Shown here piece by piece: positions 1 to 6,555 of a stretch of 11,872 bases of DNA. The translations under genes and the position numbers were made by a program. The notes below the pieces were generated by a model. The model made no database searches, was not told the DNA's origin, and saw only the letters and a program-made list of their open reading frames with translations. Within the stretch, counting starts at the first letter, position 1; each line of letters opens with the position of its first letter. Source of the stretch: Prevotella sp. UBA4339. GTDB lineage: Bacteria; Bacteroidota; Bacteroidia; Bacteroidales; Bacteroidaceae. The stretch covers positions 1,968 through 13,839 of the forward strand of contig DGTJ01000082.1 of NCBI GenBank assembly GCA_002393725.1, in the 5' to 3' direction.

Positions 1-1
1 T

Positions 2-80
2 CTCCTTCCTCCTTCCTCGTGAATGAACATTTCTCCTTACTCCTTCCTCCTTACTCCTTCCTCGTGAATGTACATTCCAC
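2..80. repeat. Intergenic heptamer repeat array (CTCCTTC type)
   Basis: Units CTCCTTC occur at 2-8, 9-15, 40-46 and 54-60, with CTCCTTA variants at 33-39 and 47-53. A longer segment (CTCGTGAATG, then A or T, then ACATT) follows the units twice, at 16-30 and 61-75, so the array is built from two related blocks. It lies just downstream of the HAD phosphatase stop codon and fills the only non-coding sequence at this edge; I see no gene or clear hairpin terminator in it. The sequence GAATGAACATTTCTC at 21-35 recurs with one change inside cobT at 1240-1254, linking this array to the repeats inside genes. Confidence 0.85.
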
Positions 81-86
81 AAATAT

Positions 87-800
87 TCAAAGGACCTCCA
101 TCAACTCCCGCAAAGAAGCCACCTCACAATCTACCGGCTCTGAGGCAGGATAATCGGGATAGCGGTTGAAATAAGCCACTCGCAGACCTGCATGCTTGGC
201 TCCGAGGATATCCGTCTGGAAGTTGTCGCCTATCATCAGCGTTGTCTCCCGCGATGCTCCCGACTGCCGGAGGGCATAGTCGAAATATTCCGGAGCCGGC
301 TTGTTGTAGCCGGCATCCTCGCTGAGGATGATAGTGTCGAAGTAGTCGTAAAGACCGCAGGATCGCAACTTCTTGTATTGCACCTCGTGGAAACCGTTGC
401 TGCACATGTGCATCCGATAGCGCTTGGAGCGAAGATAGTCCATCAGCTCCTTGGCACCGTCAACGAGCCCGGGTTTGGAACTGCAGAATTCGAGAAACCT
501 GTCACTTGCCTCAAGACAGTAGGCATCATCGGCATTAATACCCTCACCAAATCTCAGAGGCCTGCGGAAACGCTCCAGGATGAGATAGTCACGTGTTATC
601 TCGCCCCGCGAATAACGAGTCCACAGGTCGATGTTTGCCTTCCAGTACTCATCATAGAACACGTCGGGACAAGGGAAGTATCTCTCCAGCCCGAGCAGGT
701 CGAAAAGCTCGTGCAAGGCTATCACGGCATTGCCATGAGTATCGTATAACGTGTCATCGAAGTCGATGAAGAGGTCAGAAATATTTTGTAATCTTTGCAT
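87..800 (-). CDS. HAD-superfamily phosphatase, YjjG-like (237 aa)
   Basis: A cytoplasmic haloacid dehalogenase-fold phosphohydrolase, probably acting on a small phosphorylated metabolite. All four HAD motifs are visible: DFDDTL with D13 as expected nucleophile and D15 as general acid, S134 in CSNG, K167 in YNKPAPEYF, and GDNFQTD (residues 191-197) for magnesium. Residues about 20-100 form the helical cap expected of the YjjG/subclass I group, whose members include pyrimidine 5'-nucleotidases. The length is normal. The ATG at 800 lies inside the end of cobT (26-base overlap), so translation is probably coupled and this is the last gene of the run. That position suggests, as inference only, that it removes phosphate from alpha-ribazole phosphate or cobalamin phosphate, the job of CobC, which is absent here. 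Family confidence is high; substrate is unknown. Confidence 0.9.
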   Translation of the reverse strand: MQRLQNISDLFIDFDDTLYDTHGNAVIALHELFDLLGLERYFPCPDVFYDEYWKANIDLWTRYSRGEITRDYLILERFRRPLRFGEGINADDAYCLEASDRFLEFCSSKPGLVDGAKELMDYLRSKRYRMHMCSNGFHEVQYKKLRSCGLYDYFDTIILSEDAGYNKPAPEYFDYALRQSGASRETTLMIGDNFQTDILGAKHAGLRVAYFNRYPDYPASEPVDCEVASLRELMEVL

Positions 801-1971
801 TGTCGAAATTGTTCATCTCGTTAATCATCCTCACGGCAGAGTCAATAATGGGGAAGGCACACAAGGCTCCCGTGCCTTCTCCGAGCCTGAGGCCCAGACT
901 GAGTAGCGGACGGGCATCAAGTATGTCGAGCATCATCCTGTGGGCCTTCTCATCGCTGCAATGGGTGAAAATCATATAGTCCTGAGAATCGGGATAAAGA
1001 GATATGGCAGCCATGGCACAGGCTGTCATAATAAAACCGTCTACTAATATAATAAGGTGGGATTCGGCAGCTCGAAGCATGGCACCGATGGCGGAGATCA
1101 TTTCGAAGCCTCCGAAGTAGGAGAGGAGGAGGGTTTTGGAGGAAGGAGGAAGGTTTTTTGTGGAATGTGGAAGGTGGAATGTGGAATGAGAATACTCTGC
1201 TGCAGATATTTTCTTTTTCACAGCTAATGCTTCTTTCGGGAATAAACATTTCTCATTCCTCATTCCACCTTCCACATTCCACAAATTATTCCACAAAAAA
1301 CATTTCTCATTCCACCTTCGGAGTGACCGTGAGAGGATTTCGTATTTGTGGCGGATGCCAGGGGCGGAGAGTCCTGCACCGGCACCGATACAGTCGGTGA
1401 GGGGAAGACCGCCAAGGACACTGAGCCAGATACTCGACGGAGAGGTGTTGGCAATGCCCATCTCTCCAATACAGAGGATACGGCAACCTTCGGCGACACA
1501 GTCGTCTACAAGGTCGGAGCCTATCTGAATCGCCTTGTCAAACTCCTCATCTGTCATTGCCGGCTCATGGAGGAAATTCCTCGTGCCTCGGGCTATCTTA
1601 CGGTCGATGATACCGTCGACGCCAGAGAAGTCATAGTCTACTCCCACATCGACGATACGGAGCTTGAATCCGTGCTGACGGCAGAACATGTTCACTCCTC
1701 CTCCACCATGAGTGAAGTTGAGCATCTGCTGCCATGTCACCTCACGGGGAGAGACACTCACACCCTCACGCTCTATACCGTGATCGCCTCCTAACAGAAG
1801 ATGACAAGGATGCGACAGGGAGGGAGTCAGCGTCTGCTGAATGAGGCATATCTGCATCGCCAGCTGCTCGAGCCTCCCAAGAGAGCCCTTCGGCTTGTTG
1901 AGATTGTCTATCTTCTGCTGGATAGAGTCCTTAAGGGACGTGTCTAAGGGATGTATGTCGAATGATTTCAT
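775..1971 (-). CDS. cobT: Nicotinate-nucleotide:dimethylbenzimidazole phosphoribosyltransferase CobT with a repeat-derived insert
   Basis: CobT transfers phosphoribose from nicotinate mononucleotide to a lower-ligand base such as dimethylbenzimidazole, giving alpha-ribazole phosphate for the cobalamin nucleotide loop. Family landmarks are present in order: NKPKGSLGRLE (25-35), GGDHGI (61-66), the glycine stretch at 89-92, GEMGIANTS (169-177), GAGAGL (196-201), GGFEM (287-291), and LGEGTGA (363-369), whose E365 matches the catalytic glutamate. The protein is 398 aa; the family is usually about 345-356. The excess is a segment at residues about 219-279 between HKYEIL and the GGFE motif, encoded by heptamer arrays and a short unique core. 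The frame runs through it without a stop and every active-site motif remains, so I call it intact, though activity is untested. The ATG at 1971 overlaps the cobU stop as ATGA. Confidence 0.95.
   Translation of the reverse strand: MKSFDIHPLDTSLKDSIQQKIDNLNKPKGSLGRLEQLAMQICLIQQTLTPSLSHPCHLLLGGDHGIEREGVSVSPREVTWQQMLNFTHGGGGVNMFCRQHGFKLRIVDVGVDYDFSGVDGIIDRKIARGTRNFLHEPAMTDEEFDKAIQIGSDLVDDCVAEGCRILCIGEMGIANTSPSSIWLSVLGGLPLTDCIGAGAGLSAPGIRHKYEILSRSLRRWNEKCFLWNNLWNVEGGMRNEKCLFPKEALAVKKKISAAEYSHSTFHLPHSTKNLPPSSKTLLLSYFGGFEMISAIGAMLRAAESHLIILVDGFIMTACAMAAISLYPDSQDYMIFTHCSDEKAHRMMLDILDARPLLSLGLRLGEGTGALCAFPIIDSAVRMINEMNNFDNAKITKYF
1138..1192. repeat. Heptamer arrays inside cobT, first cluster
   Basis: Two GGAGGAA units (1138-1151, the complement of the CTCCTTC type seen at 2-60) are followed by a T run and then TGGAATG, TGGAAGG, TGGAATG, TGGAATG at 1161-1188, ending in AGAA. 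On the coding strand they are translated as residues near 261-279, including HSTFHLPHST and NLPPSSK. The layout T-run, TGTGG, heptamers, AATGAGA is shared with the copy in the nuclease gene. Confidence 0.9.
1157..1285. repeat. 36-bp inverted repeat with 57-base spacer inside cobT
   Basis: The arm at 1157-1192 is the reverse complement of 1250-1285 with 35 of 36 positions matching; the only difference is at base 1260. The spacer 1193-1249 is 57 bases and is not repetitive. On the coding strand it gives residues about 242-259 (LFPKEALAVKKK and onward). The total of 129 bases is exactly 43 codons. In the mRNA the arms could pair into a long stem; in DNA the pair could support cruciform formation or inversion. 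Confidence 0.9.
1240..1319. repeat. Heptamer arrays inside cobT, second cluster, opposite orientation
   Basis: ATTCCTC, ATTCCAC, CTTCCAC and ATTCCAC lie at 1255-1282, with another ATTCCAC at 1288-1294 and a final ATTCCAC/CTT at 1309-1318. The 16-base sequence AAACATTTCTCATTCC is directly repeated at 1244-1259 and 1298-1313, which produces the paired peptides WNEKCFL and RNEKCLF (residues 220-226 and 239-244). GAATAAACATTTCTC at 1240-1254 matches the intergenic copy at 21-35 in 14 of 15 positions, so a flank outside the heptamers is conserved too. Confidence 0.88.
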
Positions 1972-2477
1972 TTTATCTTTACTGGTATTCCGCTGACCAT
2001 AAGGATCACCTCGTCTGCCTTAGAGGCGATATACTGGTTCATCCAGCCTTCGAGGTCAGTAAACTTACGCTGTATGGCATTCTCACTCACCCCGCCGCTG
2101 CCTATCTCGTTGGTTACGAAGATATAGGTGGCATCGCGGGAGGTAAATCTGTCGAACTCATCCTTCACCTGAGCGAGCGACTTGTCTACGTCAGAATCGT
2201 TGGCGAAGAAGAAATTGGTAAGCCAGAGAGTCACGCAGTCTATCACTGCCACACGCCCCGACAAGTCGTGCCTGCTCAGATGAGTCTCCTCCTCTATGTT
2301 GGTCCATTGCGGTCCGCGCCGCTCCTGATGCCTTCGCACCCTCTCGCGGAACTCATCGTCCCAGACATGAGCCGTTGCCACGTAAACGGGATCGGCAGCC
2401 AGCGACAGAGCCATTCTCTCTGCCTCGCTGCTCTTGCCAGAGCGCTGCCCTCCTGTGATAAGTATTATCCTGCTCAT
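1968..2477 (-). CDS. cobU: Adenosylcobinamide kinase / adenosylcobinamide-phosphate guanylyltransferase CobU
   Basis: A bifunctional cytoplasmic enzyme that phosphorylates adenosylcobinamide and then transfers GMP to give adenosylcobinamide-GDP, the substrate for CobS. Numbered from the ATG at 2477 (169 aa), the P-loop GGQRSGKS is at 9-16. YVATAHVWDDE (32-42) precedes H50, the position expected for the guanylylated histidine. VIDCVTLWLTN follows as the Walker B-like strand, and FVTNEIGSGGV is the conserved segment near the C-terminus. I chose this start because it places the P-loop at the usual distance from the N-terminus and overlaps the cobS stop as ATGA (2474-2477). An upstream ATG at 2540 would add 21 residues with no family counterpart. 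The stop overlaps the cobT start as ATGA (1968-1971). Confidence 0.95.
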   Translation of the reverse strand: MSRIILITGGQRSGKSSEAERMALSLAADPVYVATAHVWDDEFRERVRRHQERRGPQWTNIEEETHLSRHDLSGRVAVIDCVTLWLTNFFFANDSDVDKSLAQVKDEFDRFTSRDATYIFVTNEIGSGGVSENAIQRKFTDLEGWMNQYIASKADEVILMVSGIPVKIK

Positions 2478-3268
2478 AACGGCCACGAATAGTTGTAAAG
2501 AGAGATACAAAGGTATACCGACAGCTCCACCAGCAGGCATACCGCCCCACAGCAGTCGCCCGTATATCCGCCCAGCTTCTTCCAGATGTACAAGTAGAGC
2601 AGATACATCACTATGGCGGGAATGAAGATTATTGCTTCCCAGGGTATATCCATGATGTAGATGAAAGCCGCCATCGGCAGAAGTCCCTGCAATGCGAGGC
2701 TGATGCCTGCCTTGGCGTCAAACTTGCGGTAGACGGTCTTCGACTTCGCCTCCTCTTCGCGCCTGGCGTACGGCATCATCAGTATCAGCTGCGATGTGAT
2801 CATCTTGGAATAAGGGTCGGCAGCAAATACCATCAGTGCTGCGTAGTATGGAGGGATGGAATAGATGGCAGCGGCGAGTATCAGCAGATAGAATATGAGT
2901 CCCAGCACTCCGTATGTGCCGATACGCGAGTCTTTCATTATGTCGAGAATCCTCTGCCGGCTGCTACCCCCTCCAAAACCGTCTATGAAGTCGGCAAGTC
3001 CGTCTTCATGCAATGCTCCCGTGACAAGTACACGCACAAGAATAGCCAGCACCACCACAAGGTAATAAGGCATCACCACACTGCCGAAATAGATAGTGGC
3101 ACCCATCAGTGCGCCAGTGAGCCAGCCTGTCAGGGGCCAGTGCTCTACTACTGACTGATAGCATGCCTTTGGAGGCTGGCGCAGCTTCCAGAACGGCAGT
3201 CGGGTAAAGAATATGAACGATGCCAATATACGGTCGTACCACTTTGTCTGGTCAATATTCAATTCCAT
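2474..3268 (-). CDS. cobS: Adenosylcobinamide-GDP ribazoletransferase CobS
   Basis: An integral inner-membrane enzyme that joins adenosylcobinamide-GDP to alpha-ribazole (or its phosphate), completing the nucleotide loop. At 264 aa it has the usual length. The N-terminal FFTRLPF (20-26) and PLTGWLTGALMGA (45-57) are typical. The metal-binding signature is clear: HEDGLADFIDGFGGG at 87-101 followed by ILDIMKDSRIGTYG at 107-120. Several hydrophobic stretches (about 55-84, 120-137, 195-230) fit a polytopic membrane protein. The gene starts 17 bases inside the end of cobD and ends overlapping cobU, so the enzymes are probably made together. Confidence 0.95.
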   Translation of the reverse strand: MELNIDQTKWYDRILASFIFFTRLPFWKLRQPPKACYQSVVEHWPLTGWLTGALMGATIYFGSVVMPYYLVVVLAILVRVLVTGALHEDGLADFIDGFGGGSSRQRILDIMKDSRIGTYGVLGLIFYLLILAAAIYSIPPYYAALMVFAADPYSKMITSQLILMMPYARREEEAKSKTVYRKFDAKAGISLALQGLLPMAAFIYIMDIPWEAIIFIPAIVMYLLYLYIWKKLGGYTGDCCGAVCLLVELSVYLCISLYNYSWPL

Positions 3269-4277
3269 CCTTAAACTCTTTTATTGCCCTGACGAGGACA
3301 TCGTTTTCTTCGGGAGTCTGTGCCGCTACCCGGAAGCAATGTTCGTCAAGGCCGTGGAAATTAGATGCGTCGCGTATCAGGATGCCATGATTCTCAATGA
3401 GCCAGTTCTTCAGTTCGGAGCTTGTGGTCCAATCTACATTCACAAGCATATAGTGAGTCTGGCTGTCCATCACCATGACTCCCTCTATCGCCTGCAGCTC
3501 GTCTTTTAGCCTCTGAGCCTCGCGGATATATTCCTTAATATCAGGAAGCATCTTTGGGTCATTCTCTACAAGCCACTTCCCTGCCTCTATGGCCAGGGAA
3601 TTGACAGTCCAGGGCTGACGGATATTCCTCATCCTGTCGATGATGACAGGCGATGCAGTGACATATCCGAGCCGCAAGCCCGGTATGCAGTATTTCTTCG
3701 ACAGCGATTGGAGCAGCATCACGTTATAGCAGTCGAGCAGCTCCTTCGGCCTGAGCATCGGCTGCAGGGTGTAGTCGGCATAGCTCTGGTCTACTACATG
3801 TAGGTAGCGCGGATGATTCTTTATCAGGTAGGCCAGCAGCGACTTCAGTATGACGTTGCCCGTGGGGTTGTCAGGATTGCATATCCAGTAGATACGGTCG
3901 TCGGGCAGTATGTCAAGTTCGTCGGTCTTCTCGTATGAGATGACATGGTCGAACATCCTGCAAGCATCGGCATATTCGGTATATGTGGGCTGCGGTATCA
4001 AAGATGCCCATCCGCGATAGAGCTGTGCTATGAGGTAGATAGCCTCGTTGGCGCCATTTGTCACCATCACCATCGAGGCAGGTATCTCCAGCCTGTCGGC
4101 AATCATCTGTTCCAGCTCCCTTGGCTCCGGCTCAGGATAGTTGCCGATAACATCAAGGCGGGTGGTGAGATACTGCTTCAGCTCTGTGAGGTCTGCGTTC
4201 TGGTAGATGTTTGAGCTGAAGTTGAACTTTATCTTGTCGCCATAGCGATATGTGTCGTCTCCGTGTCCGAAAATCAT
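3252..4277 (-). CDS. cobD: Threonine-phosphate decarboxylase CobD (class I/II PLP enzyme)
   Basis: The likely product converts L-threonine O-3-phosphate to (R)-1-amino-2-propanol phosphate, the linker of the cobalamin nucleotide loop. The fold is that of histidinol-phosphate aminotransferase: FNFSSNIYQN (18-27), TNGANEAI (73-80), CNPDNPTG (133-140), D163 in VVDQSYADY, the PLP-binding lysine K194 in SLSKKY, GLRLGY (200-205), and R316 in FRVAAQ, which should bind the substrate carboxylate. At 341 aa it is close to CobD and somewhat short of many HisC proteins. The opening GHGDDTYRYG resembles the CobD N-terminus. HisC is the alternative by sequence alone; direct overlap with cobS decides for CobD. 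Confidence 0.9.
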   Translation of the reverse strand: MIFGHGDDTYRYGDKIKFNFSSNIYQNADLTELKQYLTTRLDVIGNYPEPEPRELEQMIADRLEIPASMVMVTNGANEAIYLIAQLYRGWASLIPQPTYTEYADACRMFDHVISYEKTDELDILPDDRIYWICNPDNPTGNVILKSLLAYLIKNHPRYLHVVDQSYADYTLQPMLRPKELLDCYNVMLLQSLSKKYCIPGLRLGYVTASPVIIDRMRNIRQPWTVNSLAIEAGKWLVENDPKMLPDIKEYIREAQRLKDELQAIEGVMVMDSQTHYMLVNVDWTTSSELKNWLIENHGILIRDASNFHGLDEHCFRVAAQTPEENDVLVRAIKEFKDGIEY

Positions 4278-4284
4278 AGGCTAT

Positions 4285-5103
4285 TTATTTTGCTACTGTT
4301 ACAGATAGGTTCTTTGGATCGAAAGTGATGCCTGGGCGCTCTACGTATCGTGCCAGGGCTCCATTAGAGGCCAGCTGCTGCGGGGTGCCGATATGCAGCG
4401 CAGGCTGTTCGTCACCATGCTTCTCCATCAGCCAGAGGGTGTCTGCCACCTGGAGTGCAAGTTCAAAATCGTGAGTGGAAAGAAATATCGTCTTGTCATT
4501 CTCCCGAGCCAGCCGCCTGAGCAGCAGCATCATCTCCACCTTACTGGGGAAATCGAGAAAAGCCGTTGGCTCGTCGAGATAGATTACCGGTGTCTGCTGA
4601 GCCAGGGCCTTGGCTATCATCACCTTCTGGCGCTCTCCGTCGGAGAGGGTGTGTATCATCCGGTTTGCCAGATTGCCGATGCGTACGGATTCGATAGCCT
4701 CATCTACTACATCCCAGTCATCATCATGGAGCGTACCCCAGAAACCTGTATATGGCGAACGGCCCAGTGCCACCAGTTCACGAACCGACATATTCCTGAT
4801 GTCGGGCTTCTCTGTAAGCACAACACCTATCACGTGACTTAGTTCCTTGTCGGTAAATTCTGATATCTCCCGCACTGCCTTACCGTCCTCCGCCTTTATG
4901 AAGATGCTGCCTCCAAGCTTTGGCTGAAATGCGGAAAGAGTTCTTAACAGCGTGGACTTACCGACACCGTTGGCACCAAGAAGACAAGTCAGTTCGCCTC
5001 TCTTTACACATGCGCTGATAGCGCTTGCCACAACTCTCGTATCACGGTTTTTAATACGATAGCCGATGCTTAGGTCCTGTAGTGTTATTGTCTCGTTATT
5101 CAT
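4285..5103 (-). CDS. ABC transporter ATP-binding protein, BtuD/FecE type (corrinoid or siderophore uptake)
   Basis: The ATPase subunit of an importer of the iron-siderophore/vitamin B12/heme group, acting on the cytoplasmic face of the inner membrane. Counted from the ATG at 5103 (272 aa), Walker A GANGVGKST is at 43-51, VALGRSPYTGFWG at 111-123 is a hallmark of this importer group, the signature LSDGE is at 153-157, Walker B VIYLDE at 173-178, and the switch histidine in STHDFE at 211. I prefer this ATG over the TTG at 5112, nine bases upstream. It lies 15 bases after the nuclease stop and 7 bases before cobD, so it is placed with cobalamin assembly and cobinamide or cobalamin uptake is the best guess. 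No permease or binding-protein gene is in the window, so the partner is unknown. Confidence 0.9.
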   Translation of the reverse strand: MNNETITLQDLSIGYRIKNRDTRVVASAISACVKRGELTCLLGANGVGKSTLLRTLSAFQPKLGGSIFIKAEDGKAVREISEFTDKELSHVIGVVLTEKPDIRNMSVRELVALGRSPYTGFWGTLHDDDWDVVDEAIESVRIGNLANRMIHTLSDGERQKVMIAKALAQQTPVIYLDEPTAFLDFPSKVEMMLLLRRLARENDKTIFLSTHDFELALQVADTLWLMEKHGDEQPALHIGTPQQLASNGALARYVERPGITFDPKNLSVTVAK

Positions 5104-5118
5104 AACTGTCAAGTGTTG

Positions 5119-6552
5119 TTAGCTATATAGCAGCCTATGTCCCAAGTCCTTCTCCTTGCAAACAGTAACGATCTGCCCGATCACCTCATCCATCTTTGGC
5201 ACTGAGGCTACGTAATATGTGGAATAGTCAGGACAGAGCACCACGAGGTTCATTGCCTTGACACGTATGCCATAGTGCGACTCCAGCATGTATCGGTACA
5301 GATTCTGCTGGATGCAGTAGTGGTAGAATGCAGTATCAGGCAGGTTGATACCGTTAAAGCCCCGCTTGCCTCCGAAGCCCTCTACAATAGGAGCCCCTTG
5401 AGTATTCACAACCTTGGCACTGCGCTTCCAGTCGTATATAGTAAACTCTCCATCACTCTCACGGCATATAAGGTCGATGGTTCCGGCAATGTTGAGTTCC
5501 TTGTCATAGACAGGCCACTCCTGACGATAGGGACGTATCTTGTAGTCGTCGACAAAATGCAGGAAGTGCTGCTTTTCGCGCTCTAAGCTTATCTCTTCTG
5601 TCTTACCGTTATATGTGAAGGGACAGACAGTCTCAAAGAATCCTCGCTGGAAGTAGTTCTCTGTCTGAAGATGCACGAAAGTGCCTACCTCACTTGCAAG
5701 TCTCCCGATGCGGTTCCACTGGTCGAGGCTCTCTTCTACTGGGATACGGTAGCGTGACTGTTTTCGCTCTGCAGCTGCCAGGGCATCAAACTTCTCGAAG
5801 AAATATGCTATCAACGTGCTTACAGGCAGAAATCTCTCCTGCCCTGCATAGGTATAGATATGCTCATCAGGCTCGAAGTCGATAAACTGATCCTGACTGT
5901 ATAATCCTGCATCGGTGAAAGTGGCCATCTTCTCTTTCATATCCTCTGTTCGTGGAAGAGGCTTGACGAGCTGCCTGCACCTCCTTTCCTCATCAGAAAG
6001 ATCAAGAATCATGACAGGTGCCGGCACCTCCTCAGGAAACAGTGCTCTTTGTGCTGCCATCTTAAGGGCTTCGTTGCGGGTCCAGCGATTTTGTTTTTGT
6101 GGAATGTGGAATGTGGAATGTGGAATGAGACATCCCACGCCTAACACAAACTCCGCACATGCCTGAGGCTCTCTCTGTATCTGCTGCACGGAAAAGCGCA
6201 CCACAGTCCATCCATGACGATTCAGGAGATTATCCCTATACTGATCGCCACACGAGACGTAATGAATAGGCTTGCGATCAATGGTATAAGGCTCGTCTAT
6301 CTCTATGTCAATGCGCATCTCAGGACGATTGTCTGCCAGAATAGCTATATCTGGGAAAAAGGGGGGCAGAGATTCCGACACATTGATACACACATCCTGC
6401 AGTACCTGAAACCCGGAGGGCATCACCTTCTGAAGATGCTGGATGAAGAAAGCCTCCATACGGCCTGTACGAGGTCTCTGGATTCTGCGATACGGATAGA
6501 GCACCGTACCGTCTTCCGGACAACTTACAATAGGATATGATTCTGAAGACAT
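5119..6552 (-). CDS. Two-domain PD-(D/E)XK nuclease-like protein (DUF559/VSR-like plus RecB-like)
   Basis: A predicted nuclease of unknown biological role, 477 aa, with two separate nuclease-fold segments. The first, about 30-138, carries PDIAIL (67-72), IEIDEPY (83-89) and RDNLLNRHGWTVVRFS (106-121), the pattern of the VSR/DUF559 endonuclease-like group. The second, about 228-440, carries H294 and E298, then E345, GTID (357-360), DWK (374-376) and QQNLY (415-419), the H, GxxD, DxK and QxxxY motifs of RecB/Cas4-type nucleases; all are intact. Between them, residues 143-153 (IPHSTFHIPQK) are translated from heptamer repeats. The ATG at 6552 is 3 bases after the DUF3108 stop. No helicase or methylase is nearby, so I do not assign defence or repair. 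Confidence 0.85.
   Translation of the reverse strand: MSSESYPIVSCPEDGTVLYPYRRIQRPRTGRMEAFFIQHLQKVMPSGFQVLQDVCINVSESLPPFFPDIAILADNRPEMRIDIEIDEPYTIDRKPIHYVSCGDQYRDNLLNRHGWTVVRFSVQQIQREPQACAEFVLGVGCLIPHSTFHIPQKQNRWTRNEALKMAAQRALFPEEVPAPVMILDLSDEERRCRQLVKPLPRTEDMKEKMATFTDAGLYSQDQFIDFEPDEHIYTYAGQERFLPVSTLIAYFFEKFDALAAAERKQSRYRIPVEESLDQWNRIGRLASEVGTFVHLQTENYFQRGFFETVCPFTYNGKTEEISLEREKQHFLHFVDDYKIRPYRQEWPVYDKELNIAGTIDLICRESDGEFTIYDWKRSAKVVNTQGAPIVEGFGGKRGFNGINLPDTAFYHYCIQQNLYRYMLESHYGIRVKAMNLVVLCPDYSTYYVASVPKMDEVIGQIVTVCKEKDLGHRLLYS
6095..6130. repeat. Heptamer array inside the nuclease gene
   Basis: Four perfect TGGAATG units at 6100-6127 follow a T run and end in AGA. On the coding strand they read CATTCCA and give IPHSTFHIP at the junction of the two nuclease domains. 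Four units plus flanks stay in frame here, but a gain or loss of one unit (7 bases) would shift the second nuclease domain out of frame. Confidence 0.92.
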
Positions 6553-6555
6553 CGC

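Noticed and set aside
2..80. CRISPR array
   Set aside because: Units are seven bases and directly adjacent, with no spacers of uniform length and no cas genes; the arrays are tandem microsatellite-like repeats.
192..749. Long plus-strand open frame of 185 codons opposite the HAD gene
   Set aside because: It is antisense to a gene with all four HAD motifs and its translation matches no family I recognise. The same reasoning removes the other plus-strand frames, for example 1962-2492 and 7450-8007.
775..1971. cobT as a pseudogene because of the repeat insert
   Set aside because: The frame is unbroken, the motifs on both sides of the insert are complete, and both neighbours still overlap it in the usual translationally coupled way.
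1968..2540. Longer CobU starting at the ATG at 2540
   Set aside because: It would overlap cobS by 67 bases and add 21 residues before the P-loop that do not look like the family. The ATGA overlap start at 2477 fits better.
3252..4277. Histidinol-phosphate aminotransferase (HisC) instead of CobD
   Set aside because: The fold is shared and sequence alone is not decisive, but direct overlap with cobS, absence of histidine genes and the CobD-like N-terminus favour CobD.
5119..6552. A defence system centred on the nuclease
   Set aside because: No helicase, methylase, ATP-dependent partner or immunity gene is in the window apart from an ABC transporter ATPase of the uptake type, and neighbours are housekeeping genes, so there is no support beyond the nuclease itself.
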